Below are positions 24,866 through 33,148 of a DNA stretch of 64,000 bases, piece after piece. The translations under genes and the position numbers were made by a program. The stretch's first letter is position 1. Each line of letters starts with the position of its first letter. The notes below the pieces were generated by a model. The model did not search any database. It saw only the letters and a program-made list of their open reading frames with translations, and was not told the origin of the DNA. This stretch comes from Agrococcus terreus (GTDB lineage Bacteria > Actinomycetota > Actinomycetes > Actinomycetales > Microbacteriaceae), in assembly GCF_014645235.1 (NCBI RefSeq), contig NZ_BMLM01000001.1:1955635-2019634 (forward strand), written 5' to 3'.

Positions 24866-25801
24866 CTATCGCAACGGGCTGGTCGACTTCAGGATCGTCA
24901 CACTGCTGTAGCCATTCGCATCCAGGAGACCGCGGAGCCGAGCGTCCTCGGTCGGGAAGTCGTTCCGTGGCCCGACGCGGATCGAAACGATCGGGAGGTT
25001 GCTTGGCGCTCCTTGGTAGTACTCCGGATCGTGCGCGTCCCAGTCTGTCGAGAACGGATTGACAGCCGCTCCAGTGATCCGAACGTGAGTATGACCGCCG
25101 GACGGATTGGGATGGATCGCAGTCGGATTCTCCGGGCGGGTAACCGCATATCGAACCTCACGCTCGCGTCGGAAGTCCTTGTGCTTGATCGAGGCAACGG
25201 CATCTACGTAGCTACTACTCCCCTGGTCCCGGAAGATCGAGCCGAAGTTGTCGCCGACGTCATGGCGAGAGTCGATGCGGGCCCCTTCGACCTGGCCCTC
25301 CTTGATGTGCCAGATCGCGCGCGTCGCCAGGTCACGCTGCGTCGACTTGTCATAGGCGAGGTCGAGCCAGCGAAACGGAAACTCCTCGATGTAGGGAGCG
25401 CGAGATAGCCCGCCGGAGTGGGTTCCTATGACCGGCAGGTAGACACCTCGCGGGATCGCAACTGCGAAGCCATCCGCGAGTGCGTACTTCTGCCACTGCT
25501 CGGTGTCGTCTGGTTCCGGGCTGAAGCAGGTGACAAACGCGCTGCCATGGAAGAGGTCACCGCCTGCTCCCTCGAGCGACTCCTTTAACTCGTCGAAGTC
25601 GATTTCGGGCGCGGTGTCGTCGTGGTAATCCCACTCGCGCTTCAGCTTCTTGAAGGCCTGGCGAACCCTCTTGTTGCCGAGCTTCAGCTCCGTCGCATCG
25701 TTGAGCCCTGCGAAGTCTGCAGCCCACAGCTCGTGGTTCGTGATGATCTTCTCGACCACGTCGTGCTTCGTGTAATGCCAGACGAGATCCGAGGTGCTCA
25801 T
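24866..25801 (-). CDS. DUF2971 family protein
   Basis: 311 residues. The DUF2971 landmarks are WHYTKHDVVEKIITNHELWA, AGLNDATELKLG, AFVTCFSPEPDDTEQWQKYA with the following GFAVAIP, and FRREREVRYAV. The domain recurs in defence and mobile-element contexts, but its activity is not known. Lower GC and freer third-codon positions than the flanking genes mark it as part of the island. It is the only gene in its transcription unit. Confidence 0.85.
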   Translation of the reverse strand: MSTSDLVWHYTKHDVVEKIITNHELWAADFAGLNDATELKLGNKRVRQAFKKLKREWDYHDDTAPEIDFDELKESLEGAGGDLFHGSAFVTCFSPEPDDTEQWQKYALADGFAVAIPRGVYLPVIGTHSGGLSRAPYIEEFPFRWLDLAYDKSTQRDLATRAIWHIKEGQVEGARIDSRHDVGDNFGSIFRDQGSSSYVDAVASIKHKDFRREREVRYAVTRPENPTAIHPNPSGGHTHVRITGAAVNPFSTDWDAHDPEYYQGAPSNLPIVSIRVGPRNDFPTEDARLRGLLDANGYSSVTILKSTSPLR

Positions 25802-26464
25802 AAGTATCAGGATATCGAGCGCACCTCCGCCAATTGAAGAGCCCGCACATCCGGTAACGATTGGCTCTACGACGGAACTTCCCGTCGAGGCTCTTCCGTA
25901 CCGCGATGACGCGGGCTAGTTCGGCGCGGGGTAGCTGATCTTGTCTGGATCGGCGCTGGTCGTTCAACGAGGTGCGCCAGGAGGCGGTCTACTGCTGTCT
26001 GCGCCTCTGCGACAGCTTCCCGAGCGCGACCGGCGTATCCGGGTTGCACGATCCTGCCCTCGGCGACCTCGTAGATCGCAATACGGATCAGTTCCGCGAT
26101 GGGCTTCTTCGACGAATGAGATCATGCGGAGCACACTCAGGTCTCGATACCTCACCCTCACCGAGGTGAGCAACTCGAGCTCGTCATCGTCAGCGCGGTC
26201 AGTCACCGAGGGGTCGGTGGGCACGTCGTCGCGCATGCCTGGATTGTCCTTCATGAGCGTTCCTCTCAGGACTCCATTCCGGGAGCAAGCGCGACCACCT
26301 CATGCAGTTCAGGTAGCCGCTGCGCGCTCAATCGCATGCAGTGGGTGAGCGCGCAGCGGCTTCCTGGACAACCAACGACGCCGTTTCCGCCGACGTCGTC
26401 AGCTGCACATACTGATGCGCTCATCGGCGTGAAATTGCAAGCATGAGCGCAGCGCGCGGCGCAC
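25802..26464. other. Gene-poor stretch containing decayed coding sequence
   Basis: No intact gene is convincing here. Minus-strand 25867-26254 looks like a broken small gene (listed separately). The rest, 26266-26464, is AT-richer than the core chromosome and shows only short palindromes such as TGAGCGCGC/GCGCGCTCA. Confidence 0.4.
25867..26254 (-). pseudogene. Frameshifted small gene, function unknown
   Basis: An N-terminal part (MRDDVPTDPSVTDRADDDEL then TSVRVRYRDLSVLRMI) reads in one frame. A plausible helical C-terminal part (KKPIAELIRIAIYEVAEGRI then GYAGRAREAVAEAQTAVDRL) reads in another and has no start of its own. One frameshift near 26110-26130 would join them. Confidence 0.35.
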
Positions 26465-26965
26465 ATGTGCCTGCTCGGAGGCGGCGGGCGCAGCGAGCTG
26501 CTCACTGAGTTGACCCGCGAGTGGATGTCGGATCACCCGAAGCAGCCTTGGTTACTGTTCCTCGCCGACCGAGCCGACGATTTCCTATCTCTCTGTTGCC
26601 TCGAACACGAGCGCACCTGGATCGAGCGCATGTTCGCGAGCCTTAGCGATCACGCCATCTACAACGCGCTCCTGGCGGAGTGCGCCGCAGAGGGAGCCAT
26701 TCTCGACGCCCGTCGACGTCGGGCGCGTATCGCGCTCGTTCACGGCAAGCCGGTCGCCGTCGCGGTAGTGGAGTCGGTTCAGGGATACGCCGAGTTCACC
26801 AGCGGTACTGCGCTCTACATCGCGCTGGAGGCGTTCGTCGATGGCACCGACCCGAAAGCTGCTCTCGCGGAACGGATCGATGAGTTCAACGCTCTGCAGG
26901 CTGGGAAGGACGCCGCGACGTATTGGCGTGAGCGCATCGCAGCCGAGGGTTGGCCACTGCCGTAG
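26465..26965 (+). CDS. Island protein of unknown function
   Basis: 166 residues from the ATG at 26465; an internal ATG at 26525 (MSDHPKQPWLLFLADRADDF) is equally possible. Composition is soluble and mixed, with a possible two-layer domain: ARRRRARIALVHGKPVAVAVVE suggests beta strands and GTALYIALEAFVDGTDPKAALAER a helix pair. I recognise no family. The gene leads a same-strand series with the next two genes, which have 47 bp and no clear operon boundary between them. Confidence 0.55.
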   Translation: MCLLGGGGRSELLTELTREWMSDHPKQPWLLFLADRADDFLSLCCLEHERTWIERMFASLSDHAIYNALLAECAAEGAILDARRRRARIALVHGKPVAVAVVESVQGYAEFTSGTALYIALEAFVDGTDPKAALAERIDEFNALQAGKDAATYWRERIAAEGWPLP

Positions 26966-27012
26966 CCGGTCGGTGCCGGTGCGATGTCAGAACCCACTGT
27001 CAATCTGAGAGG

Positions 27013-27753
27013 GTGACTGAGCTTGCTTACATGGTGCGCGAAGACTGGGGACAGCACGGCACCGCGATGATTCCGCAGAGCGCCGTAATCCGAGACTGGA
27101 TCGGCGATCCGCCGTACCTCTTTGCGGTCACGGATGTGAAGAAGTTCGATCACGACGACCGCGGCGCAGACGTCGAAGCCGCGCAGTTCATCGCACCCGA
27201 GGAGCCCGATCGGATCGTCTTCAACATCCGAGAACTCGGCGGCCTAGAACGCGACGATAAGGTCGTCGACCACGCGGTCGTCGTCCTGCATCCGTTCGGG
27301 CAGCACGAGCTTGAGACGATTCGCCGTGCGGTCGAGGCCGATTCAATCGGCAAGCTCTTCGTCCTGATCTGGTCCCCCTACGACACGGTGCGCACCTGGC
27401 TCGACGGCCTCGGGGCGCTCAACCTCCACACCCGAGAAGCCGTCCCGGCCAGCGACCCGCTTCTGCTCGCAGCCGCCGAAATGATTCAAAACGAGGACTA
27501 CAACGGTCTGGGCTCGGGACGCGGTAAAGACGCCGTGGTGCAGCTCGTCCGCGCATTCGCCGCCGAGGGGTATCCCGTCGCGCCGGATACCTGGCTGCGC
27601 GCCTACTTCGCGGTCGGCGGCAGCTTTCACCACGCCGAGTCGATCGAGAAGCTGGTCAAGGAGATGAAGGCGGGGACGCGCCACCGCGTGAAGCCGCGTT
27701 ACCGCGACAACATCGTCGAGATCATGCGCGAGCAGCTCGCCGCGAAAAACTAG
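27013..27753 (+). CDS. Island protein upstream of a GIY-YIG gene, unknown function
   Basis: 246 residues from a GTG at 27013 (an ATG at 27031 is possible). Regions read as mixed alpha/beta: YLFAVTDVKKFDHDD, FIAPEEPDRIVFNIRELGGL, VVDHAVVVLHPFG and GKLFVLIWSPYDTVRTWL. A basic C-terminus KAGTRHRVKPRYRDN follows. No family is recognised. It ends with one TAG and the same frame continues open into the GIY-YIG gene, whose conserved N-terminus begins right after the stop, so the two proteins are made from one transcript. Confidence 0.6.
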   Translation: MTELAYMVREDWGQHGTAMIPQSAVIRDWIGDPPYLFAVTDVKKFDHDDRGADVEAAQFIAPEEPDRIVFNIRELGGLERDDKVVDHAVVVLHPFGQHELETIRRAVEADSIGKLFVLIWSPYDTVRTWLDGLGALNLHTREAVPASDPLLLAAAEMIQNEDYNGLGSGRGKDAVVQLVRAFAAEGYPVAPDTWLRAYFAVGGSFHHAESIEKLVKEMKAGTRHRVKPRYRDNIVEIMREQLAAKN

Positions 27754-27876
27754 ACGAGCCTGACCACGAGTGCGCGCGAAAGACGGCACGATCGACTCCT
27801 GGCTCTGACTCTCGGCCCGCTCCTCATCGACGCCGGTATCGACCCCACACAGGCGCTCGTCATCCGCCACGCCTTC

Positions 27877-28611
27877 GTGACCGAGCCGGAAGAGAGCGGG
27901 CTGCAGGGACTGCACGCGGACTCCACCGACGCCGAGATCATGTCCTATACGGCGACACAATCCTCGGACACGAGACGGTTCCCTGCGGCGCCGCCGCGAT
28001 TCTGGGTGGTGTTCATCAAGGAGGGCGGAGACCAGGCGCGGTTCTGGTCTGTGGTGGAGAACCGCGGCCAGATCGCTTACGACGACATCCGGCGTGCCTT
28101 CGACGTCGTCGAGTCCGATCACATGGCCGACCTTCGCAAGCAGCTCGTGATTGGGTGGAAGTCGCCACGAACCTGGCGGATGAACGCCAGCACGGCGGCG
28201 AGCTATCCGGTGATCGGCATTGCAGACGCCGAGCCGATTGCGTTCCCCGGCTTCGATCGCCTCGTCCTAAGCCATGTCCAGCTACAGGCGGTGATGCGCG
28301 AGCATCGCTACGCCTCGTGGCGTACCGCGCTCTCCTCGGTGGTCGGGATCTGCCTAATCACCGACACATCCGACGGCAGGCACTATGTCGGCAAGGCCGA
28401 CGGCGCCGAGAGTGTTCGACAGCGCTGGAACGCCTACGCGACCAACGGGCACGGCGGCAACGTCGAGCTTCGTCGCGTCGACCCCAAGAACTTCCGGTTC
28501 TCGCTACTCCAAGTCTTCGATCCATCCACGCCGACGCGAGACCTCGACGCGGCCGAGGGCCACTTCAAGGACGCGCTCGACAGCCGCCGTGACGGGCTGA
28601 ATCGGAATTGA
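27877..28611 (+). CDS. GIY-YIG nuclease-domain protein
   Basis: At least 244 residues from the GTG at 27877. The conserved N-terminus probably starts earlier, because LLIDAGIDPTQALVIRHAFV is encoded in frame from about 27800 and only non-ATG codons (CTG 27760 or 27799) are available. An N-terminal domain (PPRFWVVFIKEGGDQARFWSV) precedes a C-terminal GIY-YIG fold: GICLITDTSDGRHYVGKA, then RQRWNAYATNGHGGN, a Glu in DAAEGHFKDAL and a terminal Asn. All catalytic positions appear present, so DNA cleavage is plausible. It is convergent with the ATPase-nuclease gene 21 bp away. Confidence 0.78.
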   Translation: MTEPEESGLQGLHADSTDAEIMSYTATQSSDTRRFPAAPPRFWVVFIKEGGDQARFWSVVENRGQIAYDDIRRAFDVVESDHMADLRKQLVIGWKSPRTWRMNASTAASYPVIGIADAEPIAFPGFDRLVLSHVQLQAVMREHRYASWRTALSSVVGICLITDTSDGRHYVGKADGAESVRQRWNAYATNGHGGNVELRRVDPKNFRFSLLQVFDPSTPTRDLDAAEGHFKDALDSRRDGLNRN

Positions 28612-28632
28612 GCCCGGATTCGCCTCTCTCTA

Positions 28633-30636
28633 CTATGCGGTGTTGCCGGGCTCGTCCTCGGTGGCCAGACCTTCCGGAATCATCTCGGCATACTGCTCCC
28701 GAATGAAGGCCAAGCCCTCGGCGAGTGACGGGTCGAACTCGAGCGAGTTCGTCACGAACTCCAAGCGACGCTTGTTCTCGTCGATGATGTCCCGCCAACG
28801 TCGCACGTAGGCGCGAACCGCTGGACGCCCCGGCTTCTTGTCGGGCTCAAACACCAACCCAAGTTCTCGGTCGGATCCGATGATCGAGTTGTCCATGACC
28901 CCGTCGTAGTCCGTGACGACAAGGATGAATTCCCACACGGAGCGATCGCTCGCAAACGCTGCGTTGTCGACGACGACATTGATGTAGTCCTCGATCTGGT
29001 TGCGCTCAACGCGGCCTGCGGTGATGTCAGGTGCCTTCAGCTCGACCACGAGGTGGCGGATCCGGTCGTGCTCCTTCGCCTTCACTGCGAGATGGAGATC
29101 GATGCGGCCCGTCTTGCCGTCCCAGCGCTTGACCGGCTCAACCTTGCCGTCCGGGAGCCCTTCGAGCTTGAGGTGGGTACGCAGCATCTGCGTCAGCCCT
29201 CGCTCGCTGTTCATGAAGTGGTACTCCTCGCCAAAGATCCAGAGCTCGTGCTCCAGGAACTTGTGGAGGTGGTCGCGTTCGCCGACCTTCTTCGAGTCCT
29301 CGGGATCGAACAGCAAGTGCTCAAGGCCGGCGAGGAACTTGCTGCGGCTAGTGACGAGGTTGGCGCTTCGGATCACACCCGCGAGCGACGTCTCGCTCAG
29401 CAGCTTGGTAAGCGCCTTTCGGTCCTGCTCGCTGAGGGCCACGAACTCGCTGACGAGGACCGCCAGGTTCTCGGGATCGGTCTTCAACGCATCGCGCAAC
29501 AGGTTGAGGGTGAGTTGCGCCCCGTCCTTGCGCTTCGGAATCTGGGGTACCAGCGCACTCGACACGATGTCGAAGACGGCGCGCTCCGCCTTGTCGGCCT
29601 CGGTCGCAGGCTCATCCTTGTAGGGATAGATGCCCTTGTTCTTCCACTCGTCGATCTGGTCTCGTCGACGAGCGCGACGACGCGCGGCGAAGTGGTCTTT
29701 CACCGCCGTTCGAGTCGCGCGCCAGACCGCACCGGCCGGGTCGGGAGCCATGTCGCCAAGACCGAGGTCGGCGAGCGATTCCGTGTCGAAACCGGGCCAG
29801 GTGACATAAGCCGAGTACGCCGCCTGCGCTTCGATCTCCGATCCGGAGGCCTCCACCACGAACCTCTCGGCGTCCTCGCCGAAGTAGATCGCTCGGTGCT
29901 TGCCGGTGCGCCATTCAATGATGCGGATCGACACGACAGCATCACTGTCGCTGTCGAGCACCGCGGTCACGGTCGTGTCGTCGAGGATCTCGTCGGCGGG
30001 GTCCAGCTTGGCGCCATCGACGATGACGGTGAGGGAGTCATCGTTGAGCAGGACAGGCGCGAAGTGCGAGGTGAGCACCGTCAGCGTCGAGTCGCTGATG
30101 AGCGAATTCAGGCTGCGGTCCTGCTCGTTCAGCGCGGTGACGATCGTGCCCGTAGTGGTGGCGGCTGACGGCTGGGCGTCCCAGCTGAATGGCTCTGCGC
30201 GTTCCTTCGCACCCTCGATGACCACGCGCTCACGTTCGCCCGCGGTGTTGACGCTTTCGCTCGCCCACGTCACGCGGGATCCAAGCGCGAACGCACGAAG
30301 ACGGCCTTCACCGAGCTTGCCGTGGAGTCCGCGCTTATCGTTCTTCGACCGTGCAGCGAGTGCCTTCCATGAGCCACCGATACGACCGAATGTCGCCTGC
30401 ACTTCGTCGGAGGTAATGCCATGGCCGTCGTCCTCAACCGTCACGCTCTCGATGGCGTCCATGTTGGAGCGGGCCAGCGCGACACGGACGGTATTCGCCT
30501 CGGCATCAATCGCATTCCAGACGAGCTCGACGACAGCGCGAACGGGGTCGCGCTCGCGCGCCAGACGAGTGACGAGGTCACCGCCGGCGGAAAGTGGAAG
30601 GTCCCTCACCAGACTCACTGTAGGGCCCGTGTTCAT
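28633..30636 (-). CDS. GHKL ATPase fused to a Shedu-like (DUF4263) PD-(D/E)xK nuclease
   Basis: 667 residues. The N-terminal ATPase has the Bergerat motifs ELVWNAID (37-44), DDGHGI (69-74) and HGKLGEGRLRAFALG (105-119), as in MORC/Hsp90/MutL-type ATPases. A middle helical region (about 320-450) leads to a C-terminal domain with FLEHELWIFGEEYHF (460-474), then GRIDLHLA with Asp513, VELK with Glu532 and Lys534, and NQIEDY (546-551). This is the PD-(D/E)xK pattern and the 'L-W-I-F-G' signature of DUF4263, the nuclease domain of the Shedu defence protein. An ATP-gated nuclease acting on foreign DNA is inferred. The beta-flower gene precedes it by 15 bp in one operon. Confidence 0.88.
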   Translation of the reverse strand: MNTGPTVSLVRDLPLSAGGDLVTRLARERDPVRAVVELVWNAIDAEANTVRVALARSNMDAIESVTVEDDGHGITSDEVQATFGRIGGSWKALAARSKNDKRGLHGKLGEGRLRAFALGSRVTWASESVNTAGERERVVIEGAKERAEPFSWDAQPSAATTTGTIVTALNEQDRSLNSLISDSTLTVLTSHFAPVLLNDDSLTVIVDGAKLDPADEILDDTTVTAVLDSDSDAVVSIRIIEWRTGKHRAIYFGEDAERFVVEASGSEIEAQAAYSAYVTWPGFDTESLADLGLGDMAPDPAGAVWRATRTAVKDHFAARRRARRRDQIDEWKNKGIYPYKDEPATEADKAERAVFDIVSSALVPQIPKRKDGAQLTLNLLRDALKTDPENLAVLVSEFVALSEQDRKALTKLLSETSLAGVIRSANLVTSRSKFLAGLEHLLFDPEDSKKVGERDHLHKFLEHELWIFGEEYHFMNSERGLTQMLRTHLKLEGLPDGKVEPVKRWDGKTGRIDLHLAVKAKEHDRIRHLVVELKAPDITAGRVERNQIEDYINVVVDNAAFASDRSVWEFILVVTDYDGVMDNSIIGSDRELGLVFEPDKKPGRPAVRAYVRRWRDIIDENKRRLEFVTNSLEFDPSLAEGLAFIREQYAEMIPEGLATEDEPGNTA

Positions 30637-30651
30637 CTCGAGCCCATCGAC

Positions 30652-30930
30652 TCAGTCCGGAAACGGGGGCTCGTCGCCCCACATGCCGGAGGCGCCGCGG
30701 TTGCCTGCACCGCTCCCTCCACGGTTCACCGAGACAGAAGGACTAGAGATTCGAGCGGAGTGCGTCGAACGGTAGACGACCCGCTCCCCCACGATGGTGC
30801 CGGCGTAGCGACCCGACGGATCGAAGACGTAGTCGCCCTTGATCTTGCCCACGTACGTTCCCGAGCGCGCAAACAACTTGTCACCGCTGCGCCGAAGCGG
30901 GCGGCCATTCTTCGTGTAGAGGTCTGCCAC
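30652..30930 (-). CDS. 4-fold beta-flower domain protein
   Basis: 92 residues from the GTG at 30930. Four short repeats are visible: DLYTKNGRPLRRSGD, KLFARSGTYVGKIKGD, YVFDPSGRYAGTIVGE and RVVYRST, each a strand pair with a central Gly, as in the 4-fold beta-flower family. A disordered Gly/Ser tail GGSGAGNRGASGMWGDEPPF follows. The family has no established activity. It is the first gene of the operon with the GHKL ATPase-nuclease, so a sensing or partner role for that protein is the working inference. No ribosome-binding site is evident. Confidence 0.65.
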   Translation of the reverse strand: MADLYTKNGRPLRRSGDKLFARSGTYVGKIKGDYVFDPSGRYAGTIVGERVVYRSTHSARISSPSVSVNRGGSGAGNRGASGMWGDEPPFPD

Positions 30931-31033
30931 GTCATCAGTGTGAGGGGGGCCTCCGACATCGAGAGGAGCGCCGGATGCCGAAGCTGACGAACGAGCAGAA
31001 GGCAGCGACAACCTCGGCAACTGGCCAGGCACG

Positions 31034-31560
31034 ATGTACCTCACGCCGGAGCAGAAGGTCGAGTACGAGGCCGACCAGGCGAAGTACAAGGAGATGCATC
31101 CGAACTGCGACGCCCACCGCTGGAGCAAGTCGCGATCTCGCGCCACCCACTGCGGCTACTGCTGTCCGCCCATCCCGATGTCGCCGGAGCAGTACGAGAA
31201 GATCAGCAAGTTCCTCCTGGGCAGCCCCCGCCGTGAGGAAGAGCTCGACATCTGGGAGCACCCTCACCTGCGGGCACACCGTGGAGCAGAGCGTCCACCG
31301 CACAAATCAGCACCCGAGCTTCTCGACCGCCTGGTGTCCGGAGTGTGAGCTGAACCGTGGTGTCGTCAGTTCCGCGAAGACCGTCGAGGCCGCAGCGCGC
31401 AGCCGAGGCGAAACGCAAGCTCGAGGACCAGGTCGCTCGTGCCGAGCGCGAGCTCCGGGCAGAGAAGGCTGCTACGAACGCGCGAAAGAAGCTCAACGAA
31501 CTGTGCGGGCGGGCCAGTAACGTCGAGAGCGGACGAACGCAGACCGCCAGATGGAGAACG
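31034..31560 (+). pseudogene. Frameshifted zinc-ribbon/coiled-coil gene
   Basis: Three consecutive pieces look coding in three different frames: MYLTPEQKVEYEADQAKYKE with HCGYCCPPIPMSPEQYEKIS (from 31034); LTCGHTVEQSVHRTNQHPSF and WCPECELNRGVV (about 31260-31385), a probable zinc ribbon; and AEAKRKLEDQVARAERELRA (about 31395-31510), a coiled coil. Two frameshifts within about 150 bp are needed to join them. An ATG at 30975 behind GAGGAG could be the original start. Either decay or sequence error explains it. Confidence 0.5.
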
Positions 31561-32064
31561 ATGACGCTCGACAACGAAAACGCAGTCGCGAAGGCGATCG
31601 GCGCGGAGACGCTCGACAACCTCACTGACGCGCAGGTGGTCGCGCTGGCTGAGCATCTGAGCGAGGCCACTCCCGAACTCCAGCTCCACCTGATCAAGAC
31701 CAATCCGCAGCTCCAGGCATACGCCCTGCGGGCAGTGACCGCGGTCGAGGATGATCTCCGCACCACGCTCTCGGCGATAAACGAGAACAGTAAGCAGGCG
31801 TTCGAGGCGCTCGGCGAGACCCGCGACATCATTGCAGGGGAGCTAAACAAGCCCGACCTCAGTGACGACCGTTGGCGCTATCTCATCGACAAGCTGACGG
31901 ACAACGAGGACAAGGCAAAAGCAGTCGCGGAGGAGACCAACCAACTGATCGCTGAGCAGTCCAACGCCGCACGCGGCGCGAAGCTGGCGATCGCGGCGAT
32001 GCCTTACGTCGAGGTCGTGCTCCAGGTAGGCATCCGTCTCCTGATCAGCCGAGGCCGACTCTAG
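31561..32064 (+). CDS. Helical island protein with a hydrophobic C-terminus
   Basis: 167 residues from the ATG at 31561, which has GGAG 4 nt upstream. The reading frame is open further upstream into the coiled-coil piece of the preceding broken gene, so it may be the 3' part of that gene instead. The protein is mostly helical and acidic (LDNLTDAQVVALAEHLSEAT, SAINENSKQAFEALGETRDI, KAKAVAEETNQLIAEQSNAA) and ends in an amphipathic or membrane helix (LAIAAMPYVEVVLQVGIRLL). No family is recognised. Confidence 0.55.
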   Translation: MTLDNENAVAKAIGAETLDNLTDAQVVALAEHLSEATPELQLHLIKTNPQLQAYALRAVTAVEDDLRTTLSAINENSKQAFEALGETRDIIAGELNKPDLSDDRWRYLIDKLTDNEDKAKAVAEETNQLIAEQSNAARGAKLAIAAMPYVEVVLQVGIRLLISRGRL

Positions 32065-32088
32065 AGCGGTCGATCAGGACGTGACGAA

Positions 32089-32643
32089 GTGACCCCGACG
32101 CCGCCTGAGCTGCTCACTGACGGGTCGTTTCGCCCGGCCAGCGCTATTGACGAGGAAGTGCCGAATGAGTTCGGCATCTACGCGATTCGCCTTCGCGTGG
32201 GATCGTCGTTGTCCGAGCCGTTCGAGTCGCACCTGGCGTCGCGCCAATCCCGGCTCATCTACATCGGGAAGGCGACGTCGCTGTCGAAGCGAATGCTCGG
32301 CAACGAGCTTCGCGGCCGTGGCCACGGGACCTTCTTCCGCAGCATCGGCGCCGTGCTTGGCTACCGACCAGCAGGGGGATCTCTCGTCGGCAAGGCGAAC
32401 CCGTACAACTTCAGCTTCGTGGCTGAGGACCGCGCGCGGATCGTGGCCTGGATCAACGAGCATCTCGAAGTGAGCTGGGCCGCACTCCCCCAGGCCGATG
32501 TTCGCGCGACGGAGAAGGCGCTCATCCTCGAGCACACGCCCTTGCTCAACCTGGAGAGCAACCCCGCAGCGCTCACCGAGCTCGACGCCCTCCGTGTCGA
32601 ATGCCGCGCCATCGCCACAGGGTTGTCCACTCCCGCGTTGTGA
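32089..32643 (+). CDS. Second GIY-YIG nuclease-domain protein
   Basis: 184 residues from the GTG at 32089. The fold starts at FGIYAIRLRVG, with LIYIGKATSLSKRMLGNEL, then RGRGHGTFFRSIGAVLGYRP; the Glu is in TEKALILEHTPLLN and the Asn in LLNLESNP. All GIY-YIG catalytic residues appear present. It differs from the other GIY-YIG gene in this island in having no large N-terminal domain. It follows the helical gene by 24 bp. Such single-domain proteins act as homing or repair nucleases or defence nucleases; which one cannot be said from sequence. Confidence 0.8.
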   Translation: MTPTPPELLTDGSFRPASAIDEEVPNEFGIYAIRLRVGSSLSEPFESHLASRQSRLIYIGKATSLSKRMLGNELRGRGHGTFFRSIGAVLGYRPAGGSLVGKANPYNFSFVAEDRARIVAWINEHLEVSWAALPQADVRATEKALILEHTPLLNLESNPAALTELDALRVECRAIATGLSTPAL

Positions 32644-32788
32644 TTTCTACGTCGGCGAGCGTCTTGTCAGCATCGCGCTCATGGTTCATAGTCATGCGCA
32701 GATATGGCGCGAAAGGCATCACGCACCAGTTATGAACTATCGACCAACTCCTTCGACGAGTTGGAACTGACGTCGAAGCGCCGCGTCC

Positions 32789-32990
32789 TCCATCGTTGAG
32801 TTGCTCATCGTGATTGGGGTGATCGCGATCCTGGCGGCGATCACTGCGGTGGCCTACACGGGCATCCGTGATCGTGCTGCGCTCGCAGCGCTGCAGTCCG
32901 AGCTCTCCGGCCAAGCTCGTCAGCTCGCTGCTTACCGCACCCAGAACAACGACCAGTACCCTGCAACGCTTGCTGCCGCACGAACCGCTG
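32789..32990 (+). pseudogene. Broken type IV prepilin gene
   Basis: The characteristic N-terminal pilin helix is present (SIVELLIVIGVIAILAAITA, VAYTGIRDRAALAALQSELS, AAYRTQNNDQYPATLAAA), but the leader peptide and cleavage glycine-phenylalanine are missing, a stop lies just upstream, and the globular C-terminal domain is lost after about 60 residues. An ATG or TTG start inside the helix would not make a usable pilin. It is a remnant at the right edge of the island. Confidence 0.6.
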
Positions 32991-33148
32991 GCACTGCGAC
33001 GCGACCTACTCCTCGCGTTCTTCAGCAAGCTTCGGTCTACGACGACATCGAAGGAGTTCGGATCGATAGCGAGCGCACCGAGTTCAGCCGAACCCTCCAC
33101 GAGTGGATTGCACAGCGCCGCCTCGCTGAAGCCGGCCACATCACCGGC
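32991..33148. other. Right end of the island, unassigned
   Basis: The frame of the pilin fragment continues open with VLQQASVYDDIEGVRIDSER and HEWIAQRRLAEAGHITGKKK, which looks partly coding but unrelated to a pilin; it may be a second gene fragment. Nothing else is visible. Confidence 0.3.

Noticed and set aside
26266..26505. 79-codon minus-strand frame in the island
   Set aside because: It shows no start signal and a low-complexity Pro/Cys-rich composition; it overlaps the better plus-strand gene.
31357..31560. An intact start for the helical protein at 31357
   Set aside because: The first 13 codons overlap the zinc-ribbon piece in another frame, and no ribosome-binding site is present; the ATG at 31561 has GGAG.
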